Shown here: positions 26,882 to 36,243 of the stretch, in pieces
How positions within the stretch are numbered: the stretch's first letter is position 1
Layout: the number at the start of each line of letters is the position of its first letter
Source of the DNA: Psychrobium sp. MM17-31
Lineage (GTDB): Bacteria > Pseudomonadota > Gammaproteobacteria > Enterobacterales > Psychrobiaceae
Length of the DNA: 64,000 bases
NCBI RefSeq assembly: GCF_022347785.1
Contig: NZ_JAKRGA010000001.1
Coordinates: 682,001-746,000, forward strand
Direction of reading: 5' to 3'
Made by a program: the position numbers and the translations under genes
The notes under the pieces: model-generated
Told to the model about the DNA's origin: nothing
Seen by the model: the letters and a program-made list of their open reading frames with translations, nothing else
The model's database searches: none

Positions 26882-27757
26882 TTAGCTAACACTACTTAAA
26901 TCGGGGATTAACGAGGACAACACACCTTCTAATTGTCCCAAGCCTTCTTCCGTTGCCATTTCAATTTCTTCCGGTGACAGACTCAGCTCGGTGTGAATTT
27001 CGTCGATAGCACTTTGGTTTTTTACCACGGCATTAAAGGAACCTAACGACGTAAGTCCCGGAAAGTGTTGACCCGCAATTTTATTGGCCAGACAAATAAC
27101 TCTCGCCTCTTGCACAAAATGTTCGCTTTTCTCAGGCTCGTGATGATGGGCAACGATTTGTGTTAGCCACTGCGGTAAGTTCCACGCTTTACACAGTGCT
27201 TCACCCACTTGGTGGTTGTCAAAACCAAGCACTTTGCGCTCAGCCACATGTGGCTCAACCCCCAATTTAGACACCAATTCACAGATTTTCATTGCTTTAG
27301 TGCCAAGCAAATTGAAGTAAATTAACTGCCCGACGTCATGTAATAACCCAGCAATATGTAAGCGCTCACTGTTTGGCAAATAACAATAGAGTCCAATTCT
27401 TCGCGCCAGCAAGCCAGTTAATACGCTGTGGCGCCAGAAGGCTTCCATATTGATTTCACCGCCGGCTAGCTTTGACATCGCCTCAACCACAGCGGCGGTT
27501 AAGATAAGATCGCGGAACTTATTTTGGCCAATAATAGAAATGGCGTGATCTAAACGTTCAATTTTACGCGGTAAGCTATAAAACGCGCTATTTACTAGAC
27601 GTAACACCGCCATCGTCATCCCAGGATCCGTACTGACCACCTTCGCCAAAGCAGCCGAGTCTGTCACTTCCTGCTCTAATAGATGGCAACACTTATGGTA
27701 TGCCTGAGGTAGAGATGGCAGCGAATTAACTTTATCGACGAGTAAATTAAAGTCCAT
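26882..27757 (-). CDS. HDOD-domain signalling protein
   Basis: HDOD proteins are HD-related domains without full catalytic HD signature, used in regulation and chemotaxis or biofilm signalling. The 291-residue product is almost entirely one HDOD domain: VNSLPSLPQAYHKC, DPGMTMAVLRLVNSAFY, LRLHIAGLLHDVGQL-like and GFDNHQVGEALCKAWNLPQWL. The LLHDVGQ and HH (IVAHHHEP) residues resemble active HD phosphohydrolases, so weak enzymatic activity cannot be excluded. There is no clear ribosome site before the ATG. Confidence 0.88.
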   Translation of the reverse strand: MDFNLLVDKVNSLPSLPQAYHKCCHLLEQEVTDSAALAKVVSTDPGMTMAVLRLVNSAFYSLPRKIERLDHAISIIGQNKFRDLILTAAVVEAMSKLAGGEINMEAFWRHSVLTGLLARRIGLYCYLPNSERLHIAGLLHDVGQLIYFNLLGTKAMKICELVSKLGVEPHVAERKVLGFDNHQVGEALCKAWNLPQWLTQIVAHHHEPEKSEHFVQEARVICLANKIAGQHFPGLTSLGSFNAVVKNQSAIDEIHTELSLSPEEIEMATEEGLGQLEGVLSSLIPDLSSVS

Positions 27758-27864
27758 TTATATGATCTATCGGTACTTAGTAGGATGTTTGTATTAAAAA
27801 TGGTAACACAACAATTCGTTAAAATTAAAACCTGAGCCTGTTAATTGGATCTAACTTATTCAAA

Positions 27865-28629
27865 TTAAGAAGAAAGTGGTATGCCACTGTGAAACTTAAA
27901 ATCTGGATCTGCGCTTAAAATTAGCTCAGCCTCCACTTCACCAAAAAAGCGAATACGTTCACTAATATCTTTGCCTGCCACCATTTCAGCTAAAGCTAAA
28001 TAATCTTGGTAATGGCGCGCTTCACTGCGTAATAACGAGGTATAGAATTTATTAAGATCATCATCGAGTAGCGGTGCTATCTTGGCAAACCGCTCACATG
28101 AGCGTGCTTCGATATAAGCCCCGATAATAAGCTTATCGATAAGCGTATTCGGCTCGTGAGTTATAACGTGCTTCATCATGCCTTTGGCGTAGCGACCTGC
28201 GCGAATATTGCGATACTCAATACCACGCTGTTCCATAATTTCTAACACTTGATAAAAGTGATGTAACTCTTCTTTAATGAGAAGCATCATTTTGTCCACC
28301 AGAGATTGCGCAAATGGATCGTCGCTATTGGCCACCACTTTTTTTAGTGGCGGGTTGTACTTAGCCAACTCCTCCATAGACCCCACTTTTTTATAGACAT
28401 ACTGTTCGTAAGGTTCGAACCACTTCATCACCACATCACAGCTCGATTTATCAAGCGCATATTTACGCATCAAAAACATCGCTGTTTGACCTGCTTTTAA
28501 TTCACACATCAAATGATCCAGCAACAGCTCTGGTAAATTTTCCGGCTTAACGGCTTCTTGTACCCATTCATCGGGAGTTTGACAGTGTAAAAAGTTTAAA
28601 ATTGGCGCAAGTAATTGTTGATTCGACAC
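27865..28629 (-). CDS. miaE: MiaE, tRNA 2-methylthio-N6-isopentenyl-adenosine-37 hydroxylase
   Basis: A ferritin-like di-iron monooxygenase that hydroxylates the isopentenyl side chain of A37 in tRNAs reading U-starting codons, using O2. The 254-residue product has LAPILNFLHCQTPDEWV at the start and two iron-binding Glu/His pairs: in DHLMCELKAGQTAM and IKEELHHFYQVLEIM, and then in EARSCERFAKI and LLRSEARHYQDYL. It starts with GTG, 6 nt after GAGGT. It lies upstream of the HDOD gene with a 107-nt gap. Confidence 0.94.
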   Translation of the reverse strand: MSNQQLLAPILNFLHCQTPDEWVQEAVKPENLPELLLDHLMCELKAGQTAMFLMRKYALDKSSCDVVMKWFEPYEQYVYKKVGSMEELAKYNPPLKKVVANSDDPFAQSLVDKMMLLIKEELHHFYQVLEIMEQRGIEYRNIRAGRYAKGMMKHVITHEPNTLIDKLIIGAYIEARSCERFAKIAPLLDDDLNKFYTSLLRSEARHYQDYLALAEMVAGKDISERIRFFGEVEAELILSADPDFKFHSGIPLSS

Positions 28630-28829
28630 TTTGACCTCAAGCGGCTAAAAATTTTGGGCGCATAGTATCACGCCACGTTGAGTTATTCATTGATCTAAAT
28701 AGCTGTCTTAACCAAAAGTAGATAGGCAATTACTAGTAATTGCCCCATTCCTTTAATACAATCGGCAAGCTAGTTGATTAAGTCACCTATTTAGCTATTC
28801 CTGAACTGCCGATTGATTGGAGCCGAGAA

Positions 28830-29252
28830 ATGCCAAAACATTTGCGTCATGGGAGCTATCGTATAAAAGTCGTCGATCGCGTAATAATTAGCGAATCTTT
28901 CGGTAGCTGGAACGATATCACCATTAAACACTTTGTCGCCGAATACAAACAAAAAGCGGCGCCACTGTTAGATGCTCCGTGGGCGGGTCTTGTAGACGTT
29001 AGTCAATGGCAATTAGCCACGCAAGAAGCAGAAGTCTTTGCCAAAGAATTCGAGCAATGGTGTAAAACCAATCACCGCACTCACATTGCCATTGTTGGCA
29101 GCAATGCCATGGTCGATTTTCAACTTAACCGCTCAGGCTTAAAAGCCATGCCAAATCAAATTACCGTTAATCACTTTAACAACCAAGCACAGGCGCTAGA
29201 CTGGCTAGCTGACTCCGGTTTCTTATTAGAAGATACTCGCTCAACGATATAA
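28830..29252 (+). CDS. Conserved hypothetical protein, SpoIIAA/STAS-like fold suspected
   Basis: Not firmly recognised. The 140-residue soluble protein alternates strands and helices: the strand IKVVDRVIISESFGSWND, a helix, DAPWAGLVDVSQWQLAT, then HRTHIAIVGSN and QALDWLADSGF. This pattern resembles SpoIIAA/STAS-like small proteins found singly in marine gammaproteobacteria. No catalytic motif is visible. It is transcribed toward metC but an 87-nt gap holding MetJ boxes separates them, so it is probably a separate unit. Confidence 0.72.
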   Translation: MPKHLRHGSYRIKVVDRVIISESFGSWNDITIKHFVAEYKQKAAPLLDAPWAGLVDVSQWQLATQEAEVFAKEFEQWCKTNHRTHIAIVGSNAMVDFQLNRSGLKAMPNQITVNHFNNQAQALDWLADSGFLLEDTRSTI

Positions 29253-29303
29253 TCAAATAAACTAAACAATTTTGATGCATCCTTACTCACTTTGATGTTT
29301 AAT

Positions 29304-29319
29304 AGACGGCCAGACGTCT
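29304..29319 (+). promoter_or_regulatory. MetJ operator: two tandem met boxes
   Basis: AGACGGCC (29304-29311) directly followed by AGACGTCT (29312-29319). The MetJ consensus is tandem copies of AGACGTCT; the second copy is perfect and the first matches 6/8. The site lies 20 nt before the metC start, implying repression when S-adenosylmethionine is plentiful. Confidence 0.85.
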
Positions 29320-29339
29320 GTAACTTGTAAGGAAAGAGC

Positions 29340-30503
29340 ATGAAACCTGATACTCGTTTAATTGATAGCGGTCGCGAACAAAAGTGGACCCAAGGCGGTG
29401 TTAACCCCGTTCTACAACGCGCTTCAACCGTTGTGTTTGACAGTGTGAAAGACATGAAACACGCCACAGCTAAGCGAGCTGGCGATACGCTGTTTTACGG
29501 ACGTCGCGGCACTACAACTACCTTTGCCCTTTCCCAAGCGATGACAGAGCTTGAAGGCGGCGCGGGGTGTGCTCTTTATCCTTGTGGCACAGCGGCGATT
29601 ACCAGTGCATTACTATCTTTTTTAAAGCAAGGCGATCACCTATTAATGGTAGATACCGCATATGAACCTACACGGGCGTTTTGCGACAACATGCTCAAAA
29701 ACCTTGGCATTGAAACGACCTATTACGATCCACTGATTGGCAGCGACATTAAAACCCTCATCCAGCCCAATACCAAGGTCTTGTTCTTGGAATCGCCTGG
29801 CTCAAATACCATGGAAATTCAAGACGTACCAACGTTATCTAAGATCGCTCACCAACACGATATCACGGTTATTCTCGACAATACTTGGGGCAGTGGTTTA
29901 CTGTTTAAGCCGTTTGATTACGGTGTAGATATCTCTGTACAAGCCGCCACCAAATACATCGTTGGCCATTCCGATGCCATGCTTGGCACAGCAACCGCCA
30001 ACGAAAAACACTGGCCGACGTTACGTGAAAATAGCTACTTGTTAGGTCAATGCGCTGCGCCAGATGATTGCTACATGGCACTACGCGGTATTCGCACGTT
30101 GTCCGTGCGCATGAAACAGCATCAGGATAGCGCGCTAAAAGTCGCTCACTGGCTTAAAGAACAAGCCATAGTTAAAACCGTATTCCACCCAGCATTTGAA
30201 GAATGTCCGGGGCACGAGTTCTATAAACGCGATTTCAGTGGTTCAAATGGCTTATTCTCCTTTGTTGTAAATTGTGATGACGAAGCGAAAATTGTCGCCA
30301 TGTTAGATAGCATGCAACACTTTAAAATGGGCTTTAGCTGGGGTGGATTTGAAAGTTTGATCCTACCGGTTAACGGTTTGGACAGATTGCGAACGGCTAA
30401 GCCTTGGACGGAATCAAATCGACTGATTCGCGTGCATATTGGGCTTGAAGATGTTGATGATCTCATCAGTGATCTTGCGCAAGGTTTGGCCAAGCTCGCA
30501 TAA
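29340..30503 (+). CDS. metC: Cystathionine beta-lyase
   Basis: A PLP enzyme that splits cystathionine into homocysteine, pyruvate and ammonia in methionine synthesis. The 387-residue product tracks the E. coli MetC layout: VNPVLQRASTVVFDSVK, LFYGRRGTTTTFAL, the PLP-lysine block VQAATKYIVGHSDAMLGT, RGIRTLSVRMKQH and SWGGFESLI. The FYGRRG block and GHSDA favour MetC over MetB. AAGGA precedes the ATG, and two tandem MetJ boxes lie just upstream, independent support for the pathway. Confidence 0.95.
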   Translation: MKPDTRLIDSGREQKWTQGGVNPVLQRASTVVFDSVKDMKHATAKRAGDTLFYGRRGTTTTFALSQAMTELEGGAGCALYPCGTAAITSALLSFLKQGDHLLMVDTAYEPTRAFCDNMLKNLGIETTYYDPLIGSDIKTLIQPNTKVLFLESPGSNTMEIQDVPTLSKIAHQHDITVILDNTWGSGLLFKPFDYGVDISVQAATKYIVGHSDAMLGTATANEKHWPTLRENSYLLGQCAAPDDCYMALRGIRTLSVRMKQHQDSALKVAHWLKEQAIVKTVFHPAFEECPGHEFYKRDFSGSNGLFSFVVNCDDEAKIVAMLDSMQHFKMGFSWGGFESLILPVNGLDRLRTAKPWTESNRLIRVHIGLEDVDDLISDLAQGLAKLA

Positions 30504-30532
30504 TTGCCAAGCTGCCAAAACATTCCCTATCC

Positions 30533-30567
30533 AAAGGCGTAGAACTCATCTAAACTACGCCTTTTTT
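30533..30567 (+). terminator. Terminator of metC
   Basis: AAAGGCGTAG pairs with CTACGCCTTT across a 12-nt loop and ends in a run of six T. Confidence 0.85.
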
Positions 30568-30586
30568 ATGACTGAACCTCTTCAAT

Positions 30587-31774
30587 ATGGCAACAACTGA
30601 GGGCGCTAAACAGCCTTTTTTCATTCTTATCTTACTCGTAATCTTTAGCCCAATTGCCATTGATATTTATTTGCCAGCACTGCCGCAAATAGCCAGCGAT
30701 TTAGTCATTAGCAATGCGCTAGCGCAAGACACCATAACCTGGTTTATTTTTAGTCTTGGTTTAGGACAACTCTTTGCTGGGCCATTAGCGGATCGCTATG
30801 GCCGTAGACCCGTCGCACTTACTGGCATCGCCATCTACATTAGCTGTTCAGTCATTGCCTACCTAGCACAGAGCATCGATTTATTGCTACTTACAAGACT
30901 GTGCCAAGGATTCGGAGCCTGCGCTACCTCAGTCGCTGCTTTTGCTTGTGTTCGCGATAGCTTTGGCCCTGAGCGCAGTGGCAGAATGATCAGCTATCTC
31001 AATGGCGCTATCTGTTTTATTCCAGCCCTCGCGCCTATTCTAGGTAGCTGGCTTACTAGTGAATTTGGCTGGCGCAGCAACTTTAGCTTTATGGTGATTT
31101 TCGGGATAATCAGCTTGTTGTTGATCGGGTTCAACATGAAAGAAACTCGCCCTAGCGATACGCATGTCAGTAAAAACCTACTTAGTTGGCAGCGTTATAA
31201 AAGCGTACTTTATCATCCAACCTTTCTGTTCCACGCCATTATGTGCCTGCTGGCGATGGCGGTGATTTTGGCTTATGTAACATCCGCCCCAGTTTATCTT
31301 ATGGATCAACTTGGTTTAACCATGGCGCAATTTACGTGGTGGTTTGGCATTAACGCCGTATTTAACATTGCCGCCAGTCTACTAGCACCAAAGCTGATGG
31401 ATAAAATTGGTACTTTTAAAGCGCTTGCACTAGGGCTTTTCAGCTTAGTCTTTGCCGGACTATTAATGATAGGCCTGCAAAGCTTTAACACCGCTTGGGC
31501 GTTTATGATTCCGATTATTGGCTCATCGATTGGTTTTGCGCTGGTATTGGGGGCAAGTGCTGGTAAAGCTCTAGCACCATTTGGCGATCGCGCAGGCACG
31601 GCAGCGGCATTACTTGGCTTAATTCAAATGAGTGGTGCGGGATTACTGGTGGGCTTAATGCAGCGCAGCCCGCTCAATGATGTGGACTTACTTAGCGTGC
31701 ACATGCTGTTATTGCTGCCGTGTTTATTCTTGCTTTACAGCAAACTCGGCAAGGCATGGCATTTTATTAAATAG
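30587..31774 (+). CDS. Bcr/CflA-type drug-resistance MFS transporter
   Basis: A 395-residue, 12-helix proton-driven exporter of the major facilitator superfamily. Diagnostic pieces are PIAIDIYLPALPQIA in helix 1 (typical of Bcr/CflA), the loop motif GPLADRYGRRPVALTG and motif C region GFGACATSVAAFACVRDSF. Bcr homologues export bicyclomycin, sulfonamides or small peptides; the substrate here is unknown. The ATG at 30587 has no clear ribosome site. It follows the metC terminator and converges on the DnaJ-related gene. Confidence 0.88.
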   Translation: MATTEGAKQPFFILILLVIFSPIAIDIYLPALPQIASDLVISNALAQDTITWFIFSLGLGQLFAGPLADRYGRRPVALTGIAIYISCSVIAYLAQSIDLLLLTRLCQGFGACATSVAAFACVRDSFGPERSGRMISYLNGAICFIPALAPILGSWLTSEFGWRSNFSFMVIFGIISLLLIGFNMKETRPSDTHVSKNLLSWQRYKSVLYHPTFLFHAIMCLLAMAVILAYVTSAPVYLMDQLGLTMAQFTWWFGINAVFNIAASLLAPKLMDKIGTFKALALGLFSLVFAGLLMIGLQSFNTAWAFMIPIIGSSIGFALVLGASAGKALAPFGDRAGTAAALLGLIQMSGAGLLVGLMQRSPLNDVDLLSVHMLLLLPCLFLLYSKLGKAWHFIK

Positions 31775-31795
31775 CCAGAGCTCGGTTAAATAACG

Positions 31796-32434
31796 CTATT
31801 CCACACGCAGGGTTTGCCATGCGCGGCAAGCTTGTTTGAACTTTGCTGCGTCGCCACCAGCGCGATCGGGGTGATGTTGCAACGCCAGTTTGCGCCAGCG
31901 CTTGCGAATATCTCGCGGCGTAGCATCACTTTCTAAACCAAAAACCTGCAACGCTTGTTCGCGCCCGACTGCTGGTGATGTCTCGCCAATATAGTTATTA
32001 TATTTGTGCCAAAATGATTTGAGCATTTCCCTAATCAAATCGCCGCTGGTGTCGTAATTTTCCCAGTCCAGATAATAGTCCCGCAATGCCGCATCGTGTT
32101 GTAACTCTAATTCAACGTGAGACGGCACAGAGCGCGATAGAAAAATATCCATTGCTTGAACTTGCAACCATTGATTAGGTAATAACATCAATTGCAATTG
32201 ATAAAGAGCATTCATGGTAAGGAAATTGCGCTTAAACAAATCTTTGTTTTCATCTTCGTCAAGCGATTGCAACAGCCCCTTCTCTCGCAAAGCCGTTACT
32301 AAATAGTGCACTTTCCAGTGCTGCGGCTGTTCTTCCAATAGGCTTAAAAGAGGCCAAGTTAGCGGATTATCGTGGCTGTTTGCCTTGAGTAAGAGCTCGG
32401 TAATAGGTGAGTGTTTAGCGATGTCCATATTCAT
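31796..32434 (-). CDS. DnaJ-related protein with C-terminal J domain
   Basis: A 212-residue protein. The N-terminal ~140 residues form the DNAJ-related region (PITELLLKANSHDNPLTWPLL, LFKRNFLTMNALYQL). The C-terminal J domain has the essential HPD in LALQHHPDRAGGD, within RDIRKRWRKLALQHHPD. It should stimulate DnaK ATPase, but with no zinc or substrate-binding domain it is a specialised co-chaperone. It is convergent with the Bcr gene (21 nt apart). Confidence 0.9.
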   Translation of the reverse strand: MNMDIAKHSPITELLLKANSHDNPLTWPLLSLLEEQPQHWKVHYLVTALREKGLLQSLDEDENKDLFKRNFLTMNALYQLQLMLLPNQWLQVQAMDIFLSRSVPSHVELELQHDAALRDYYLDWENYDTSGDLIREMLKSFWHKYNNYIGETSPAVGREQALQVFGLESDATPRDIRKRWRKLALQHHPDRAGGDAAKFKQACRAWQTLRVE

Positions 32435-32576
32435 AAAAAATCTAACCGAGTTCCTGATTACTAAGTAAACTAATCCTAATCAATTGTGACCGATAACACA
32501 ATTGATTACAAAGAGGCTATTGGCATTATTTACTATCAGAGTAGACTCATTCAAAACAACCTAAAATGAGAACACT

Positions 32577-33014
32577 ATGTTTAAATCCCTTGCCCAGCTC
32601 TTTTCTCATGTTAACCAGCAGGCGCCAGCTCCCGTGGTTGGTTTAGAATTAGCGATGGCTGTATTACTCTATGAAGTAGCTGCCGCTGACGATTGCATAA
32701 AACCTGCCGAAGAAAATGCAATGCTCGCGTTGTTCAAAACCAGTTTTTCACTTGACGAATACGCCGCACAAGCCATGTTAGATGAGGCCAAAACTCATCA
32801 ACACAACGCCGTATCACTACAAGAATTCACTCATATTCTGCGCCAACACCTTGATCGCCCACAGCGCGTTCACTTTTTGTATGAACTATGGCAAGTGGCC
32901 AATTCAGATGATGATATCGATGTTAACGAAGAGCACATCATTCGCCGCATCAGCGATTTGCTCTATTTAAATCACAGTGATTTTATTCAGGCCAAATTAA
33001 AAGTTATCGAATAG
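32577..33014 (+). CDS. TerB-like protein
   Basis: A 145-residue all-helical, acidic protein of the TerB superfamily. It has the paired metal-binding acidic segments VAAADDCIKPAEENAML (about 34-50) and VANSDDDIDVNEEHIIRRI (about 112-130). TerB domains appear in tellurite-resistance operons, but stand-alone short members like this one are common and their role is not defined. No ter genes are nearby. It lies 51 nt upstream of polB in the same direction. Confidence 0.88.
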   Translation: MFKSLAQLFSHVNQQAPAPVVGLELAMAVLLYEVAAADDCIKPAEENAMLALFKTSFSLDEYAAQAMLDEAKTHQHNAVSLQEFTHILRQHLDRPQRVHFLYELWQVANSDDDIDVNEEHIIRRISDLLYLNHSDFIQAKLKVIE

Positions 33015-33065
33015 TCATAACTCTCCACGTATAATTGGCGCCATTGAAGATCAACGACTTAGTTT

Positions 33066-35417
33066 ATGACTGCCGCTAGCCAACACGGATTTTTACTCAC
33101 TCAGCAAGCCTTAGATATCGGCGGCAAGCCCGTCATATCATGCTGGCTTGCCACGCCGAGCGGCCCAATAAAATTAACTATCGACGGGCAGCAACCCGTC
33201 TTTTTCATTGCCACCAATCAAGTAGCAAACGCACAACAAGCATTGCGCGACGAAGGGATCGACGTTCAATTCAAATCCCTCACCATGCAAACCTTCGATT
33301 TACAGCCCGTTACGGCGTTGTATTTCAACAATATTAGCGATTCACGCAGTGCCAGCTATTTACTAAAACAAGCACTAATAATGACCTATGAGAGCGATTT
33401 CCGCCTCGATCAGCGCTATTTAATGGAACGCTTTATTTGCGGCGGCATTGAGTTTCAAGGCCAACCGATTAGCCACCCCGAATACACCGAATATCGCAAC
33501 GTTAAGATCCGTCCAAGTCAATACAAGCCGACGTTATCGGTGCTGTCATTAGATATCGAATGTAGTGAAAAAGGTGTGCTTTATTCCATTGGTCTTCACG
33601 CGCCAAGCTATCAAAAGGTCATTATGGTCGGTGAGCCACAACAGAGCCATGATTACATTGAGTGGGTAGAAAACGAAGCTGCTCTGCTCGAAGCCCTCGA
33701 AATCGCTATTAACAAGCAAGATCCCGATATTATCATCGGCTGGAACGTCATTAATTTCGATTTTAGGTTACTGATCAAACGCGCCCAATACCACGGCAAA
33801 AAACTCCGTCTTGGTCGCGGTCAAAGCTTTGCGTTGTGGCGAGAATCTAACACCGACAACAACGGTTATATCACCCTACCCGGCCGCGTGGTCATTGACG
33901 GCATTGACGCCCTTAAAACTGCCACCTATCAATTTGCCAGTTTCAGTTTAGATTTTGTGGCCAATGAATTATTAAACCGAGGTAAACTGGTTGAAAACGT
34001 CCATGATCGAATGGCGGAAATTAATCATAACTTTAAGCATGACAAACCAGCGCTTGCCGCCTATAACCTTGAAGATTGCGCCTTAGTAAACGAAATTTTC
34101 GCCCACACTGGCTTACTTGAATTTCTCATTTTCCGCAGCCAATTGACCGGATTATTACTCGATCGCGTCGGCGGCTCGGTGGCTGCTTTTACCAACCTCT
34201 ATTTGCCCAAATTACATCGCGCAGGGTACATTGCGCCTAACTTGCCGCCCGATGGAGGCCTTGCCAGCCCCGGTGGCTATGTCATGGATTCGGTGCCGGG
34301 TCTGTACGACAACGTATTGGTGTTGGATTTTAAGAGTCTATATCCGTCAATCATTCGCACATTTAAAGTTGATCCCATGGGCATGGTAGAAGGCCTTAAC
34401 AATCCCGAAGTTGCTATCGATGGCTTTAAAAAAGCCAAGTTCTCACGCGATAAACACTTTCTACCGCAAATCATCACCGATTTATGGCAACAACGAGATC
34501 AAGCCAAAAAAGACAACGACAACCCGCGCTCACAAGCCATTAAGATTCTAATGAGTTCGTTTTACGGCGTATTAGGCTCTGGCGGCTGCCGCTTCTACGA
34601 TACGCGCCTTGCTAGCTCGATAACGATGCGCGGTCACCAGATTATTCAGCAAACAGCACAGTGGATAGAAGAAAAGCATCAAGTGATCTACGGCGATACC
34701 GATTCTGTTTTTGTGTTGGTTGGCGAAGGCTACACCAGTGAACAAGCCAATCAAATCGGCATTGATTTAGCGCGCGATATCAACCAGCGCTGGATCGATA
34801 AACTGCGCAGTGATTTCGACATCGATTGCCACATGGAGTTAGAGTTTGAAACCCTGTATCAGCGCTTTGTGATGCCGACGATCCGCGGCTCAGAACAAGG
34901 CAGTAAAAAACGCTACGCGGGCATGCTGTATACATCGCAAGGCAATAAGCTGGTGTTTAAAGGATTGGAAAGTGTGCGCTCTGATTGGACACAGCTTGCC
35001 CGCGATGTCCAACAAGCGGTTTATCAATTAGTGTTTGATGGCGAAGATCCTAAAGATTACATCTTAAATATCATCGAACAAGTTAAACAAGGTCAACACG
35101 ACGACAAACTCGTCTACACCAAACGTCTACGCCGTGAATTAGCGCAATACGTTAAAAACGTGCCACCGCAAGTAAAAGCCGCCCGCCTTGCCGACGAGAA
35201 AAACAAAGCGCTGGGTAGACCACTGCAATATCAGCGCAAAGGAAGCATTAGTTATTTGATAACGTTAAATGGGCCTGAGCCCGTGGATTATTTGGAAACT
35301 ACTATCGATTATGAGCATTACATCGAAAAACAAATTGCGCCAATAGTGGATGGGATCTTACCCTTTATTGGCACAAGCTACGCACAAATTACCGATGTGC
35401 AGATGGGACTATTTTAG
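33066..35417 (+). CDS. polB: DNA polymerase II (family B)
   Basis: A family B proofreading polymerase used in SOS-associated replication restart and bypass. The 783-residue length matches PolB. The exonuclease motifs are visible: Exo I in LSLDIECSEKG, Exo II in GWNVINFDFRLL and Exo III around YNLEDCALV. Polymerase motif A is DFKSLYPSIIRTF, motif B IKILMSSFYGVLG and motif C YGDTDSVFV. I saw no LexA box upstream, unlike E. coli, where polB is SOS-regulated. Confidence 0.96.
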   Translation: MTAASQHGFLLTQQALDIGGKPVISCWLATPSGPIKLTIDGQQPVFFIATNQVANAQQALRDEGIDVQFKSLTMQTFDLQPVTALYFNNISDSRSASYLLKQALIMTYESDFRLDQRYLMERFICGGIEFQGQPISHPEYTEYRNVKIRPSQYKPTLSVLSLDIECSEKGVLYSIGLHAPSYQKVIMVGEPQQSHDYIEWVENEAALLEALEIAINKQDPDIIIGWNVINFDFRLLIKRAQYHGKKLRLGRGQSFALWRESNTDNNGYITLPGRVVIDGIDALKTATYQFASFSLDFVANELLNRGKLVENVHDRMAEINHNFKHDKPALAAYNLEDCALVNEIFAHTGLLEFLIFRSQLTGLLLDRVGGSVAAFTNLYLPKLHRAGYIAPNLPPDGGLASPGGYVMDSVPGLYDNVLVLDFKSLYPSIIRTFKVDPMGMVEGLNNPEVAIDGFKKAKFSRDKHFLPQIITDLWQQRDQAKKDNDNPRSQAIKILMSSFYGVLGSGGCRFYDTRLASSITMRGHQIIQQTAQWIEEKHQVIYGDTDSVFVLVGEGYTSEQANQIGIDLARDINQRWIDKLRSDFDIDCHMELEFETLYQRFVMPTIRGSEQGSKKRYAGMLYTSQGNKLVFKGLESVRSDWTQLARDVQQAVYQLVFDGEDPKDYILNIIEQVKQGQHDDKLVYTKRLRRELAQYVKNVPPQVKAARLADEKNKALGRPLQYQRKGSISYLITLNGPEPVDYLETTIDYEHYIEKQIAPIVDGILPFIGTSYAQITDVQMGLF

Positions 35418-35443
35418 CATAGAGCAGATCTAAAATAGGGTAA

Positions 35444-36061
35444 CTAGCTCGTCGTTACCCATAAAATCAGCGCGTCTTCTTTCGAGGTAGAAATCAAACA
35501 ATGCCCCATCATGGCATCGTAATAAGCACTATCACCAACGCCTAACTTAGTTGGCTCATAAAACTCGGTGTACAGCTCCACCTCACCTTCAATCACCAAT
35601 AAAAATTCTTCGCCTTCGTGACGTACCCAATCTCCGTAATCGTCGAATGAGCGTGCATGAACGCGTGAGCGATAAGGCATCATCTTCTTTTGGCTTAATT
35701 GTGTCGATAACAATTCGTGTTCATATGTCGGCGTTAAATGCGGCACACCTTGCCCCGACTTTGTAATATCGCGACGTCCCGTTGCTTGAGCTTTCTCTGG
35801 TTTGGTAAATAGCTGCGGAATATCGATGTTCAAACCCGCTGCTAACTTCTGCATAACAGCAAAGGTCGGCGAAATCTGCTCATTTTCAATTTTAGACAGC
35901 GTTGAACGCGCGAGTCCTGTTAGTTTTCCTGCTTCTTCTAACGTCAAATTGTTTTGCTTACGGATGGCTTTGACTTGCTTACCCAATTGCATCTTTTCTA
36001 CCGGACGCTCTTTTTGTTCATTATCGGCAACAGTCATCGAAGGGTAAATATCAGTAGTCAT
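35444..36061 (-). CDS. XRE-family regulator with C-terminal cupin domain
   Basis: A 205-residue two-domain regulator. The N-terminal helix-turn-helix (KAIRKQNNLTLEEAGKLTGL then ARSTLSKIENEQISPTF) is followed by a cupin-2 effector domain with HARSFDDYGDWVRHEGEEFLLVIEGEVELY and GDSAYYDAMMGH. This is the PuuR-like architecture that controls amine, amino-acid or betaine metabolism. The ATG at 36061 is chosen from the domain start and GGAA upstream. It is divergent from glyA, and two similar dyads lie between them. Confidence 0.9.
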   Translation of the reverse strand: MTTDIYPSMTVADNEQKERPVEKMQLGKQVKAIRKQNNLTLEEAGKLTGLARSTLSKIENEQISPTFAVMQKLAAGLNIDIPQLFTKPEKAQATGRRDITKSGQGVPHLTPTYEHELLSTQLSQKKMMPYRSRVHARSFDDYGDWVRHEGEEFLLVIEGEVELYTEFYEPTKLGVGDSAYYDAMMGHCLISTSKEDALILWVTTS

Positions 36062-36117
36062 TAATTGTATTCCATACATAGTGCAGCTCAGAGATGGCCT
36101 CAATTGTTACATAAAAA

Positions 36118-36131
36118 TTTCATTCTAGAAA
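36118..36131. promoter_or_regulatory. Operator candidate 1 (TTTC-N6-GAAA), regulator side
   Basis: TTTCATTCTAGAAA, a TTTC-N6-GAAA dyad with the same spacing as the site at 36185-36200. It lies 57 nt upstream of the XRE-cupin start, as expected for autoregulation. Confidence 0.5.
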
Positions 36132-36184
36132 CACCCCATTAAAAGTTTACTGGAGTACAAATTTTTAACAAATTACAAACAAAG

Positions 36185-36200
36185 GTTTCCAATTGGAAAC
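36185..36200. promoter_or_regulatory. Operator candidate 2, perfect palindrome GTTTCCAATTGGAAAC
   Basis: A perfect 16-nt palindrome containing TTTC-N6-GAAA. It overlaps the predicted -35 of the glyA promoter, so binding would block transcription. The adjacent XRE-cupin regulator is the most likely binder. Confidence 0.65.
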
Positions 36201-36214
36201 TTTTAATCTATTAT
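36186..36214 (+). promoter_or_regulatory. Promoter of glyA
   Basis: TTTCCA (36186-36191), a 17-nt spacer and TATTAT (36209-36214). The start near 36221 lies after an alternative upstream reading-frame start, supporting the ATG at 36244. Confidence 0.55.
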
Positions 36215-36243
36215 GTGGAAAACAACCTAATAAGAGAACGATT

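Noticed and set aside
28830-29252. Member of the metC operon
   Set aside because: An 87-nt gap with MetJ boxes separates it from metC.
33015-33065. SOS box before polB
   Set aside because: No CTGT-N8-ACAG element was seen in this 51-nt region.
35438-35460. Hairpin GGGTAAC/GTTACCC between polB and the XRE gene as a terminator
   Set aside because: It overlaps the end of the XRE coding region and has no T run on either strand.
36193-36243. Longer glyA start at 36193
   Set aside because: It lies upstream of the predicted transcription start and inside the operator palindrome; domain homology begins at 36244.
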